From: Betaproteobacteria bacterium
GTDB taxonomy: Bacteria > Pseudomonadota > Gammaproteobacteria > Burkholderiales > Burkholderiaceae_C
Reading direction: 5' to 3'
Length of the DNA stretch: 64,000 bases
Assembly (NCBI GenBank): GCA_947453725.1
Contig: CANGHH010000011.1
Span: forward strand, 1 to 64,000
Shown: one piece after another, positions 34,139 to 43,224 of the stretch
How the letters are laid out: each line of letters begins with the position of its first letter
Numbering within the stretch: position 1 is the first letter of the stretch
Program-made: the position numbers and the translations under genes
The notes under the pieces: model-generated
Databases searched by the model: none
What the model was told of the DNA's origin: nothing
The model's input: the letters and a program-made list of their open reading frames with translations, nothing else

Positions 34139-34351
34139 TCAGTACAGCTTCTTGGGCAGCTGCATGCTCCGCACGCGCTTGAAGTGGCGCTTCACAGCCG
34201 CAGCCTTCTTGCGCTTGCGCTCGGCGGTGGGCTTTTCGTAGAACTCGCGGGCGCGCAGTTCGGTCAGCAGGCCGATCTTCTCGATGGTGCGCTTGAAGCG
34301 GCGCAGGGCAACATCGAAAGGTTCGTTCTCTTTGACGCGGATGGTGGTCAT
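34139..34351 (-). CDS. rpsU: 30S ribosomal protein S21
   Basis: Small basic 70-residue ribosomal protein that helps base-pair the mRNA ribosome-binding site. Sequence [20 protein letters not shown] and [20 protein letters not shown] is diagnostic. The upstream leader (about 100 bases) lacks a strong Shine-Dalgarno; GGGATTCC is the nearest purine run. Promoter assigned separately. Confidence 0.96.
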   Translation of the reverse strand: MTTIRVKENEPFDVALRRFKRTIEKIGLLTELRAREFYEKPTAERKRKKAAAVKRHFKRVRSMQLPKKLY

Positions 34352-34459
34352 GTAATCTGGAATCCCGAAAGTTTGCGCCCGCGATCTTTGGGCGGTTTGT
34401 GCCGTGCAGTCTTGCAGGTGCAGCAAATCGATAGGCCGGTGTTGCCAGCAAAGCCGGTC

Positions 34460-34490
34460 ATTATAGACCGGGAAACCGAGGTCGCCGCAA
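34460..34490 (-). promoter_or_regulatory. Promoter of rpsU
   Basis: On the minus strand TTGCGG (34485-34490) and a perfect TATAAT (34460-34465) are 19 bases apart. A transcript would begin near 34453, leaving a leader of about 100 bases before rpsU. The -10 box is consensus; the spacer is slightly long. Confidence 0.65.
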
Positions 34491-34504
34491 GTGTTGAAAA
34501 CACA

Positions 34505-35308
34505 TCACGCCACATGACGTTCGGGCGTGGCCAGCGCGGCGCGGGCTTGCAGCACGTCACCGATGACCACGATGGCCGGGCTGCCCAGGCCGTGGGCCTG
34601 CACGGCGGTCACCAGCGTGCCCAGCGTGCAGTCGCAGGCGCGCGCTTGGGCCGTCCCGGCAGCCTGCACCACGGCGGCCGGCGTGTGCCCGGGCAGGGCG
34701 CGCAGCAGGCCGGCCTGCACCGCCGTCAGGCGGGCCATGCCCATGTAGATGATCAGCGTCAGGCCTTGCGCCGCTGCCGCGCCCAGAACGGCCCAGTCGG
34801 GGCCCGCAGCGCCCTCACGGGCGTGGCCGGTGACCAGCATCACGCCGTGAGCGTGGTCGCGGTGCGTCCATGGCACGCCCAGCGCGGTGCTGGCCGCCAG
34901 ACCCGAGGTGATGCCGTTGATGACCTCGACCGCGATGCCCTGCGCGCGCAGCGCCTCGGCCTCTTCGCCGCCGCGGCCGAAGACGAAGGGGTCGCCGCCC
35001 TTCAGGCGCACCACGCGTTCGCCGGCCAGCGCGGCGCTGACCATCAGGCGTTCGATGAAGGCCTGCGGCGTGCTCCTGCAGCCACCGCGCTTGCCGACGT
35101 GGACCACGCGTGGCGGCTGGCGCCGGCCGCGCAGCGCCAGCGCCAGCACCGCGTCCGACACCAGGTCGTCGACCAGCAGCAGCGTGGCCCGACGCAGCGT
35201 GCGCAGGGCTTTCAGGGTCAGCAGTTCAGGGTCGCCGGGGCCCGCGCCGACGAGGGCGCAGCGCGGCGTGCGGGCCGGTGTGCGGCTGCAACGGGGGCTG
35301 GTCGTCAT
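34505..35308 (-). CDS. cobA: Uroporphyrinogen-III C-methyltransferase (SUMT)
   Basis: Methylates uroporphyrinogen III twice to give precorrin-2, precursor of siroheme, the cofactor of nitrite reductase NirB encoded in the same row. The 267-residue protein has CALVGAGPGDPELLTLKALR, VVHVGKRGG, VRLKGGDPFVFGRGGEE and GLAASTALGVPWTHRD. It lacks the CysG dehydrogenase/ferrochelatase domain, so other enzymes must finish siroheme. ATG 35308 overlaps the ybiB stop (ATGA). Confidence 0.92.
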   Translation of the reverse strand: MTTSPRCSRTPARTPRCALVGAGPGDPELLTLKALRTLRRATLLLVDDLVSDAVLALALRGRRQPPRVVHVGKRGGCRSTPQAFIERLMVSAALAGERVVRLKGGDPFVFGRGGEEAEALRAQGIAVEVINGITSGLAASTALGVPWTHRDHAHGVMLVTGHAREGAAGPDWAVLGAAAAQGLTLIIYMGMARLTAVQAGLLRALPGHTPAAVVQAAGTAQARACDCTLGTLVTAVQAHGLGSPAIVVIGDVLQARAALATPERHVA

Positions 35309-36258
35309 GCGCCGGGCCCCGCCGTTTGGCGGGCCTGCAAGGCGGCCGCGGCGGCGATGACCAGACCGGCCTGGCGGGCCAGTGGCGTCGGCGCCGGCCG
35401 CATGCCGCTGAGCACCTCCTGCACGTAGATGGCGGTGCTGGCGGCATCGGTTTCGCGTGGCAGCAAAGGCAGTTCGGTGAGCACGCCTTCGTGGGCCGGC
35501 AGCGACAGCTCGGGGCGCAGCGTGCCGCCCAGCCAGGTGTCGATCCGCGGCTGGCGGCGCGGGTCGGCCACCGGTTCGCCTTCGGTGCCGCGCAGCAGCA
35601 TGGCATCGATGCCCTCGCGCTGGGCCCAGGCGCTCATCAGCGCGCCAAATTCGGGGTGGGTGTGGTTGACCAGGCGCAACACCGGCGCGCCTTGCACCGG
35701 GTTCATCATCTTGGCCACCGTGTGGCCCGGGCCACGCAGGCCGATCACGCGGCGCAGGTCGAGCAGCCGCTGCAGGCTGGGGCACAGCACCTCGGTGGGC
35801 ACGAAGGCCGGTTCGCGGCGGGACCAGGCGCGCTCGATGTCCTGCAGGTTCAGGATCGGCGCGATCCCCAGGTCGTGCAGGATGGCCGCCGTGGTCACCC
35901 GCCCGGGTTCGGCCAGCGGGCCGTGCACCAGCACCGGCAGGCCCTCGCGGGCCAGCCACAGCGCCAGCAAGGGCGTCAGGTTGGGCAACTTGCGCGAACC
36001 GTTGTAGGAGGGCATCAAGACCACGGGCTGCGTGCTCGGCACCGTCACGCCGATTTCCTGGACCGCCCGCAGGAAACCGACCAGCTCGTCCAGCGTTTCG
36101 CCTTTCATCCGCATGGCCATCACGAATGCGCCGACCGCCGGCGCGGGCGCGCCCCCGGACAACACTTCGCGCATCAAGGCGTGCGCCGCCGGCACGCTGA
36201 GCGCACGCGAACCCGCCGCGCCGCGGCCGATGTCCTTGAGGTAAACGGCGATGCTCAT
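35305..36258 (-). CDS. ybiB: YbiB/TrpD2-like nucleic-acid-binding protein
   Basis: A 317-residue member of the anthranilate-phosphoribosyltransferase-like (nucleoside phosphorylase III) fold. Evidence: a helical N-domain with GAFVMAMRMKGETLDEL, LPVLVHGPLAEPGRV, LRRVIGLRGPGHTVAKMMNP and LRLVNHTHPEFG. The family is reported to bind DNA/RNA rather than act in tryptophan synthesis. In this window it lies between nasA and cobA, an arrangement that suggests cotranscription with nitrate assimilation genes (inference). Confidence 0.82.
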   Translation of the reverse strand: MSIAVYLKDIGRGAAGSRALSVPAAHALMREVLSGGAPAPAVGAFVMAMRMKGETLDELVGFLRAVQEIGVTVPSTQPVVLMPSYNGSRKLPNLTPLLALWLAREGLPVLVHGPLAEPGRVTTAAILHDLGIAPILNLQDIERAWSRREPAFVPTEVLCPSLQRLLDLRRVIGLRGPGHTVAKMMNPVQGAPVLRLVNHTHPEFGALMSAWAQREGIDAMLLRGTEGEPVADPRRQPRIDTWLGGTLRPELSLPAHEGVLTELPLLPRETDAASTAIYVQEVLSGMRPAPTPLARQAGLVIAAAAALQARQTAGPGA

Positions 36259-36332
36259 GTTTTGATCTTCCCTTGCACAGCGCGCCGCAAGTTCTGGGCC
36301 CAGATTGGGCCGGCCCTCCATCCGTTGATGGA

Positions 36333-39050
36333 TCAGCCGGGCTGAGGCTGCAGGTCGACCAGGCGCTTCAACGCCGGCCGGCAGGACCCGCACTGGGTGC
36401 CGCAATGCAATTCGGCCTGCAGCGCCGCCAGGCGGGCTGCGGGCGGTCCCGCGCAAGCCGCCAAGGTCTGCACGATGGCCCGCTCGCTGACGTCGAAACA
36501 ACTGCACACCTGGGGCGAGCGCAGCGTTGCCGGGCCGGGCGGTGTGGCGCCGGGTGCCAGCAGAAAACGGCCATGGGCCTGGACCGGCAGGGATTGCTGC
36601 AGCAGCGGCGCGATCCAGCCCTCGGCACGCGTGTCGCCGGCCAGCAGCATGGCTTCCAGATGCTGGTCGCCGCCCTTGCGCGACAGCCGCAGGCTGCGAC
36701 GCTGGCCGCGCTGCGGGTCGGCGTAGCTCAGCGTGTCAGCGCCCTGCAGCCCGAAGAGCGTGGCGATCTGCGCCTGCAACTCGGCCGGCGCGGGCTCGGC
36801 GGCCGCCGCGCGGAACAGCACGCCGCTGCGCTCGCGGCCGAAAGGCACACAACTGGCGTAGCCGAAGCCGTCGAACAGCGGTCGCAGGGCCGCTCGCAGC
36901 TGCAGTGCCTGCGCTTCATTGCACCACGCCAGTGCCACCAGGCGCCAGGGCAGATCGGCGCGTGCGATCTGCACGGCCGCGTGCTTCAACTCGGGTTGCC
37001 GGGACTGGGGGCAGACCGCTGGCGAGGTCAAGGTGTTGACGCCGCCAAGCAGCGTCTCGTCGCCCCAGTGCATGGCCACGAAGGCCTGTGTCGGCGCCAC
37101 GCTGTCGGTGCCGCGCACAGGCAGCACCAGCGCACCGCGGCGCGAGCGTACCGTGGCCAGGTCGCCGTCCGCCAGGCGCAGGCGCAGCACATCCTGCGGG
37201 TGCAGGTCCAGTGTCGGTTCGGGCGTGTGGCCAAACAAACGGCCCAGCGTGCCGGTGCGGCTCATGCCGTGCCACTGGTCGCGCAGGCGGCCGGTGTTCA
37301 GCGCGAAGGGGAAGCGCGCGTCGCGCGGCTCGGCCACGGCGCGGTAGGTCACCGCGGCAAAGCACGCTCGGCCGTTGGCGGTGGGGAAGGTGCCGTCGGC
37401 GTAGAGCCGCTCCTGGCCCTGGGTCGCGCCCTCGGGGAAGGGCCAGCACTGCGCGCCTGCGTCCAGCCGGTCCCAGCTCAGGCCGGTGATGTCGAGGTCG
37501 CGCCCGCGCGTGCTTTCGCGGTGCTCGTTCCAGATCGACTCGGCATCGGCGTACGGGAACAGCGTCGGCGCGCCGGGACGCAGGCGCTGTTCGACGCGCC
37601 GGGCGAAGTCGCAGACGATGGCCCAGTCGGCTCGCGCCTGGCCCGGCGCCGGCACCGCGGCCCGCACGCGGCTGATGCGGCGTTCGCTGTTGGTGACCGT
37701 GCCGTCCTTTTCGCCCCAACTGCTGGCCGGCAGCAGCAGGTGCGCGTGGCGCGCGGTCGCGGTCGAGGCAAAGGCCTCTTGCAACACGACGAATTCGGCG
37801 CGCTCCAGCGCGCGCTTCACCGTGACCTGGTCGGGCAGGCTTTGCGCGGGGTTGGTGCAGGCTATCCACAGCGCCTTGATCTCGCCGTCGGCGGCGGCCT
37901 GGAACATCTCGACGGCGGTCTTGCCGGGTCGCGCGGGCACGTCCGGCAGGCCCCACAGGCGGGCGACTTCGGCGCGGTCTTCGGCCTTGCCCAGGTCGCG
38001 GTGGGCCGACAGCAGATTGGCCATGCCGCCGACTTCGCGCCCGCCCATCGCGTTGGGCTGGCCGGTCAGCGAAAACGGCCCGGCGCCGGGCTTGCCGATC
38101 TGCCCGGTGGCCAGGTGCAGGTTGATCAGCGCGGCGTTCTTGGCCGTGCCGCTGCTGCTCTGGTTCAGACCCTGGCAGTACAGCGACAGCGTGGCTGCCG
38201 ACTCGCCCCACCAGCGCGCGGCCTGCACGATGGCTTCTTCCTTCAAGCCGGTGATGCGCGCCGTCACCGCCGGCGTGGAGTCGCGCACGATGGCCTTCAG
38301 CGCCTCGAAGCCTTCGGTGTGCGCGGCGATGTAGCGCGCGTCGATCTGGCCGTCCCACAGCAACAGGTGCAGCATGCCGTTGAACAGCGCCACGTCGGTG
38401 CCCGGCAGCAGCGGCAGGTGCAGGTCGGCCTGCTCGGCGGTCTCGGTGCGCCGCGGGTCGACGGCGATGACCTTCATCAAAGGGTTGGCCAGCCTGGCGT
38501 CCTCGATGCGCCGGTACAGCACCGGGTGGGCCCAGGCCACGTTGCTGCCGGTGATGAACAACAACTGCGCGTGCTTGACGTCGTCGTAGCAGGTCGGCGG
38601 CGCGTCGGCGCCCAGCGTCAGCTTGTAGCCGGCCACCGCGCTGCTCATGCACAGCCGCGAATTGGTGTCGACGTTGTTGGTGCCGAACAGGCCCTTGGCC
38701 AGCTTGTTGAAGACGTAATAGTCCTCGGTCAGCAATTGGCCCGAGATGTAGAAGCCCAGTGCATCGGGGCCGTGTTCGCGGGCGATCGCGGTGAAGCGAT
38801 CGGCGGCGGTGTCCAGGGCGCTTGCCCAGCTGACGTCCTGGCCGTGCAGTTGGGGCGTGCGCAGGCGCTGGTGCAGCGTGATCGGCGCGCTGGCCGTCAG
38901 GTGCAGGGTCTGGCCCTTGGTGCACAGACGGCCGAAGTTGGCCGGGTGCTCGGGGTCGCCGCGCACACCGGTGATCTGGCTGCCTTGGCTCTCGATGAGC
39001 ACCCCGCAGCCGACGCCGCAGTACGGGCAGGTGGACCGCGTCTCCTTCAC
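36333..39050 (-). CDS. nasA: Assimilatory nitrate reductase, catalytic subunit with C-terminal [2Fe-2S] domain
   Basis: Reduces nitrate to nitrite in the cytoplasm with a Mo-bis-MGD cofactor and a 4Fe-4S cluster. The 905-residue protein has the cluster ligands Cys8, Cys11, Cys15 and Cys43 (CPYCGVGC...LC), Mo ligand Cys134 in LCMSSAVAG, and NQSSSGTAKNAALINLHLATG. The end (about 830-900) is a BFD-like [2Fe-2S] domain with CSCFDVSE and HCGTQCGSCRPALKRL, which receives electrons. It overlaps nirD by four bases. No separate electron-transfer subunit is in the operon. Confidence 0.94.
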   Translation of the reverse strand: MKETRSTCPYCGVGCGVLIESQGSQITGVRGDPEHPANFGRLCTKGQTLHLTASAPITLHQRLRTPQLHGQDVSWASALDTAADRFTAIAREHGPDALGFYISGQLLTEDYYVFNKLAKGLFGTNNVDTNSRLCMSSAVAGYKLTLGADAPPTCYDDVKHAQLLFITGSNVAWAHPVLYRRIEDARLANPLMKVIAVDPRRTETAEQADLHLPLLPGTDVALFNGMLHLLLWDGQIDARYIAAHTEGFEALKAIVRDSTPAVTARITGLKEEAIVQAARWWGESAATLSLYCQGLNQSSSGTAKNAALINLHLATGQIGKPGAGPFSLTGQPNAMGGREVGGMANLLSAHRDLGKAEDRAEVARLWGLPDVPARPGKTAVEMFQAAADGEIKALWIACTNPAQSLPDQVTVKRALERAEFVVLQEAFASTATARHAHLLLPASSWGEKDGTVTNSERRISRVRAAVPAPGQARADWAIVCDFARRVEQRLRPGAPTLFPYADAESIWNEHRESTRGRDLDITGLSWDRLDAGAQCWPFPEGATQGQERLYADGTFPTANGRACFAAVTYRAVAEPRDARFPFALNTGRLRDQWHGMSRTGTLGRLFGHTPEPTLDLHPQDVLRLRLADGDLATVRSRRGALVLPVRGTDSVAPTQAFVAMHWGDETLLGGVNTLTSPAVCPQSRQPELKHAAVQIARADLPWRLVALAWCNEAQALQLRAALRPLFDGFGYASCVPFGRERSGVLFRAAAAEPAPAELQAQIATLFGLQGADTLSYADPQRGQRRSLRLSRKGGDQHLEAMLLAGDTRAEGWIAPLLQQSLPVQAHGRFLLAPGATPPGPATLRSPQVCSCFDVSERAIVQTLAACAGPPAARLAALQAELHCGTQCGSCRPALKRLVDLQPQPG

Positions 39051-39403
39051 GCTGCAGCCGGGTTGCCGTGCGCCGCGCGCGTGGCCAGTTCTTCGGCGTC
39101 CAGGAACACCTCGCCGGCGTCGACCAGGAGGCTGAAGCGCGCGGTGCAGCCTTCATCGGGTGCGCGGGCTTCGCCGGTCGCCAGGCCGATCGTCCAGTTG
39201 TGCAGCGGGCAGGCCACGCTGTCACCGAAGACGATGCCCTGGCTCAGCGGGCCGCCCTTGTGCGGGCAGCGGTCGAGCAGCGCGAAGACCCGGTCCTCGG
39301 CGTTGCGAAAGATGGCGACAGCGTGGCCGGTGGTCCGCGCCACACGGCGCGAGCCCAGCACGGGGATGTCGTCAACGCGGCAAATGCGGGTCCAGTTGGC
39401 CAT
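39047..39403 (-). CDS. nirD: Nitrite reductase small subunit NirD (Rieske-type)
   Basis: A 118-residue small subunit of NADH-nitrite reductase with a Rieske-like fold and the ligand pattern CPHKGGPLSQG and CPLHNW. It supports NirB in reducing nitrite to ammonium. ATG 39403 shares a base with the TAA of nirB; it overlaps nasA by four bases. Confidence 0.94.
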   Translation of the reverse strand: MANWTRICRVDDIPVLGSRRVARTTGHAVAIFRNAEDRVFALLDRCPHKGGPLSQGIVFGDSVACPLHNWTIGLATGEARAPDEGCTARFSLLVDAGEVFLDAEELATRAAHGNPAAA

Positions 39404-41859
39404 TACAGCGCTCCCATTTCTGCCACCGGGCTGAACTGCCGCGTGTCCACGCGGGCCTTGTCGAATTCGAACCACGGGTCGGGTTCGCCATCCAGGCTGA
39501 ATTGCAATTTGGCCCACAGCGCCTGACGGCCTTCGTGGTCTTCCAAAATCTTCTTCTTCACGTAATCCAGACCGACGCGGTTGACGTAATGCACCGTGCG
39601 TTCCAGGTACCAGCCTTCCTCGCGATAAAGCTGGCAGAAAGCACCGGTGTATTCCAGCACTTCTTCTGCCGTCTTCAGCTTGGTGAAGAAGTGCGCCACT
39701 TCGGTCTTGATGCCGCCGTTGCCGGCCACGTACATCTCCCAGCCGCTGTCCACGCCGATGATGCCGACGTCCTTGATGCCGGCCTCGGCGCAGTTGCGCG
39801 GGCAGCCGCTGACGGCGAACTTCACCTTGTGCGGCGCGTACATGCGCCACATCGCGCGCTCCAGGTCCTTGCCCATCTGCGTGCTGTCTTGCGTGCCGAA
39901 GCGGCACCACTCTGAACCGACGCAGGTCTTCACGGTGCGCAGCGCCTTGGCGTAGGCGTGGCCGCTGGGCATGCCGATGTCCTGCCAAACTGCCTGAAGG
40001 TCTTCCTTCTTGACCCCCAGCAGGTCGATGCGCTGGCCGCCGGTGACCTTCACGGTCGGAATCTTGAACTTGTCCACCGCGTCGGCAATGCGCCGCAATT
40101 CGCTGGACGTCGTCTCGCCGCCCCACATCCGCGGGATCACCGAGTAGCTGCCGTCCTTCTGGATGTTGGCGTGGCTGCGTTCGTTGATGTAGCGGCTTTG
40201 CGGGTCGTCCACCGCCTCTTTCGGCCAGCTGCTGATCAGGTAGTAATTGACCGCCGGGCGGCAGCTGCTGCAGCCGTTGGGCGTGCGCCAGCCCTGGTGG
40301 CGGTAGACGCTGTCGATCGTCAACAGATGCTCTTGGCGGATGGCCTGCCGCACGTCTTCGTGGCTGGCGTCGGTGCAGCCGCACATCGCCTTCTTGGTCG
40401 GTGCTTTCGAGTAGTCGCCGCCGGCGGTGAACATCAGCAGTTGTTCGACCAGTCCGGTGCACGATCCGCAACTGGCGCTGGCCTTGGTGTGCTTGCGCAC
40501 CTCGTCCAGCGTGAACAGGCCCTTGTCCTTGATGGCCTTGCAGATGGTGCCTTTGGTCACACCATTGCAGCCGCAGACTTCGTCGGTGTCCTTCAGCAGA
40601 GCTGCGCGGCTGTGGCCCTGGTGGCCGACGTCGCCGATGTTGCTTTCGCCGAACATCAGCTTGTCGCGGATGTCGTTGATGCTGCGGCCCTCGCGCAGCA
40701 ATTTGAAGTACCAGCTGCCGTCGACCGTGTCGCCGTACAGGCAGGCGCCGATCAGCTTGTCGCCGCGGATGACCAGCTTCTTGTAAACGCCCGCGTAGGG
40801 GTCGGACAGCACGATCTCTTCGGTGCCTTCGCCGCCGGTGAAGTCGCCGGCGCTGAAAAGGTCGATCCCCGTCACCTTGAGCTTGGTGCTGGTCAGGCTG
40901 CCGGTGTAGCGGCCGATGCCGAATTGCGCCAGGTGCGTCGCGCAGACCTTGGCCTGTTCGAACAGCGGCGCCACCAGGCCGTAGGCGATGCCGCGGTGCG
41001 CCGCGCATTCGCCCACCGCGTAGATGCGCGGGTCGGTGGTGGTCTGCAGGGTGTCGCTGACCACGATGCCGCGGTGGCAGTGGATGCCGGCCTTTTCGGC
41101 CAGCGCGGTGTTCGGGCGGATGCCGGCGGCCATCACCACCAGGTCGGCCGGGATCTCGGTGCCGTCCTTGAAGCGCACCGCCATCACCCGCCCGGCCTTG
41201 TCGGGGATCAGCGCTTCGGTTTGCGCGCCCATGCGGAACTTCAGACCACGCTGTTCCAGCGACTGCTGCAGCAGTTTGCCGGCAGTTTCATCGAGCTGGC
41301 GTTCCATCAGCCACGGCATCAGATGCACGACCGTGACCTGCATGCCGCGCAGCATCAGGCCGTTGGCCGCTTCCAGGCCCAGCAGGCCGCCGCCGATGAC
41401 GACAGCGTGCCGGAATTTCGTCGCGGTATCGATCATCGTCTGCGTGTCGGCGATGTCGCGGTAGGCGATGACGCCCTGCAGGTCCTTGCCGGGCACCGGC
41501 AGGATGAAGGGCGTGGAGCCGGTGGCGATCAGCAGGCGGTCGTAGTCGGCCCGGACTTCGCCGCCCTGGCCGTCGCTGGCGATGACCACGCGCTTCACGC
41601 GGTCGATGCCCGTGACGGTCTTGCCGAGGTGCAGGGTGATGCCCTGGTCGGCGTACCAGCCCAGCGGGTTCAGCACGATCTGCTCGATCGTTTGCTCGCC
41701 GGCCAGCACGGGGCTCAGCAGGATGCGGTTGTAGTTGGGGTGGGGCTCGGCGCCGAAGACGGTGATGTCGTAGAGATCGGGGGCGATCTTCAGCAGTTCT
41801 TCGAGGGCGCGGACACCGGCCATGCCGTTGCCGATCAGAACCAGACGTGATTTTTTCAT
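39403..41859 (-). CDS. nirB: NADH-dependent nitrite reductase large subunit
   Basis: Reduces nitrite to ammonium with FAD, [4Fe-4S] and siroheme. The 818-residue protein has an N-terminal FAD/NAD domain (LVLIGNGMAGVRAL, VVIGGGLLGLEAANGL), a BFD-like [2Fe-2S] region (CGCNGVTKGTICKAI, CGSCTGL), then the sulfite/nitrite-reductase half with siroheme-cluster ligands CVGSEWCRFG and CPRNCAEAGIKD. GGAGG lies eight bases before ATG. First gene of the row nirB-nirD-nasA-ybiB-cobA. Confidence 0.95.
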   Translation of the reverse strand: MKKSRLVLIGNGMAGVRALEELLKIAPDLYDITVFGAEPHPNYNRILLSPVLAGEQTIEQIVLNPLGWYADQGITLHLGKTVTGIDRVKRVVIASDGQGGEVRADYDRLLIATGSTPFILPVPGKDLQGVIAYRDIADTQTMIDTATKFRHAVVIGGGLLGLEAANGLMLRGMQVTVVHLMPWLMERQLDETAGKLLQQSLEQRGLKFRMGAQTEALIPDKAGRVMAVRFKDGTEIPADLVVMAAGIRPNTALAEKAGIHCHRGIVVSDTLQTTTDPRIYAVGECAAHRGIAYGLVAPLFEQAKVCATHLAQFGIGRYTGSLTSTKLKVTGIDLFSAGDFTGGEGTEEIVLSDPYAGVYKKLVIRGDKLIGACLYGDTVDGSWYFKLLREGRSINDIRDKLMFGESNIGDVGHQGHSRAALLKDTDEVCGCNGVTKGTICKAIKDKGLFTLDEVRKHTKASASCGSCTGLVEQLLMFTAGGDYSKAPTKKAMCGCTDASHEDVRQAIRQEHLLTIDSVYRHQGWRTPNGCSSCRPAVNYYLISSWPKEAVDDPQSRYINERSHANIQKDGSYSVIPRMWGGETTSSELRRIADAVDKFKIPTVKVTGGQRIDLLGVKKEDLQAVWQDIGMPSGHAYAKALRTVKTCVGSEWCRFGTQDSTQMGKDLERAMWRMYAPHKVKFAVSGCPRNCAEAGIKDVGIIGVDSGWEMYVAGNGGIKTEVAHFFTKLKTAEEVLEYTGAFCQLYREEGWYLERTVHYVNRVGLDYVKKKILEDHEGRQALWAKLQFSLDGEPDPWFEFDKARVDTRQFSPVAEMGAL

Positions 41860-42078
41860 GGCGGTACCTCCGTGAGGACGTGCAGTGATCCCGTCCGCCG
41901 GGACAGCCGGCGAAACGGAACAGGATCTGCGCACGTCGCTGTGCACGGGGCCCGGCTGAACACGCAGCCAACGCCCTGATGTGGCGCGCCATCGCGCCAC
42001 CGCGTGCAAGGAAGCATAAAATGTGCCCGTGTCTGGCGCCCATCGGCCCCGCAGCGTCGGGTCAACTTAGGGGCCAAA
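41860..42078 (-). promoter_or_regulatory. Structured nirB leader and divergent promoter region
   Basis: Between nirB (minus) and the PAS-GGDEF gene (plus). On the nirB strand three hairpins follow one another: GTGGCGCG-ATGG-CGCGCCAC (41981-42000), GGCTG-CGTGTT-CAGCC (about 41954-41969), and a longer imperfect one closing CGCCGG-CTGTC-CCGGCG (about 41893-41917). A TATGCT -10-like box lies near 42015. The third hairpin is not followed by a T-run, so it is not a clear terminator. It may be a regulated leader. Confidence 0.45.
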
Positions 42079-43215
42079 ATGTCGAAGACGCTTGATCTCG
42101 CCGCAGCACGCCACCAAGATACGGCGCCGGCCGCAGATTGGTGCAGTCTCCCAGAGGACTTTTCGGTGCAGAGCGAGCCAACCACGACCCCCAACCCCGA
42201 GACAGCCCGCCTGCCCGCGTGGCCGGACGCTGAACTGCAGGCCTTGCAGGCGGCCTTGTTGCCAGCGGTGCTGCAAGGGCGTGGCGATCTGCTGGCAGTC
42301 AAAGACCTGCACAGCCAGCGCTACGTCCACATCAACGAAGCGATGGCCGACTTCCTGCAGCGACCGGCCGCCGAGGTGCTGGGGCGCACCGATACCGAGG
42401 TCTTCGAGCCGGTGCTGGCTGCTTCGATGCGCGCCGCCGAACAGACCGCGCTGGCCCATGGTGCCCCCTTGACCACCGAGCAGCGCTTCGAATGGGCCGG
42501 CGGCCGGCGTGAGTTCTCGGTGTTGCGCCTGGTCAGTGAGGACCGCGCCCTCGGCCGGCGTCACCTGTGCAGCGTCTGGACCGATCTCGCCCCCGAGCGT
42601 CAGCGCGAGGCGCAGTTGCGCCTCGCGCTGGTGCAGATCGAACAGCAGCAACGCGCCAACGAGGCCTTGCGCCTGGAACTGTCGGACCAGGCGCTGCGCG
42701 ACCCGATCACCGGCCTCTACCGGCGCGCGCACTTCGAGGACCAGTTGCGCCGCGAAGTCGACTTGTCGACGCGCGAACACCGTGAATTCGCCGTCGTCTT
42801 CATCGAGATCGACCCACTGCCGGCCAAGGTGCGGGCGCTGGGCGAAGCCGGCGAGCGCAGCCTGCTGGAGGCGGTCGGGCGCCTGCTGCGCAGCGGCACG
42901 CGGGCGATGGACGCTTCGTGCCGCCACAGCGAGCGGCGCTTTGCCGTGCTGCTGTCGGGCGTCGGCCTGGCCACCGCCCACGCGCGCATGGAAGGCCTGC
43001 GCCGCAAGAGCGTGGCGCAGATCGTTGTCCATGGCGGTCAGGAATATGGTTTCAGCGTGGCCGTGGGCGTGGCCAGCTTCCCGCACACCGCGCAGACGCA
43101 CGAGGCGCTGATCGAGGCCTGCAGCGCAGCGCTGGCTGAAGCGCAGCGGCGGGGCGGCAACCAGGTCACGCTGGCGGCCATCCGCTTCGAGGCCGCGGGC
43201 CCGTCGGGCGTTTGA
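42079..43215 (+). CDS. PAS domain protein with a degenerate GGDEF domain
   Basis: A 378-residue cytoplasmic protein. A PAS-like sensor (about 65-190) holds RYVHINEAMADFLQRPAAEVLGRT, then a short coiled coil (about 195-225), then a GGDEF fold starting DPITGLYRRAHFEDQL. The catalytic GGDEF motif reads SERRF here, with no DxD metal site, so it should not make cyclic di-GMP; it may bind GTP or c-di-GMP or act as a protein-interaction domain. It diverges from nirB. AGGGG lies seven bases before ATG. Confidence 0.82.
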   Translation: MSKTLDLAAARHQDTAPAADWCSLPEDFSVQSEPTTTPNPETARLPAWPDAELQALQAALLPAVLQGRGDLLAVKDLHSQRYVHINEAMADFLQRPAAEVLGRTDTEVFEPVLAASMRAAEQTALAHGAPLTTEQRFEWAGGRREFSVLRLVSEDRALGRRHLCSVWTDLAPERQREAQLRLALVQIEQQQRANEALRLELSDQALRDPITGLYRRAHFEDQLRREVDLSTREHREFAVVFIEIDPLPAKVRALGEAGERSLLEAVGRLLRSGTRAMDASCRHSERRFAVLLSGVGLATAHARMEGLRRKSVAQIVVHGGQEYGFSVAVGVASFPHTAQTHEALIEACSAALAEAQRRGGNQVTLAAIRFEAAGPSGV

Positions 43216-43224
43216 ATCGGGGGT

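Noticed and set aside
36273-39434. Open frame of over 1000 codons antisense to nasA and nirD
   Set aside because: It is Gln/Arg/Ala/His-rich with no domain, and mirrors conserved genes on the other strand; such frames are a by-product of high GC3.
41954-42000. nirB leader hairpins as canonical ANTAR targets
   Set aside because: Loops have G at position 4 but not A at position 1, and the first stem closes better with a four-base loop; kept only as a weak finding.
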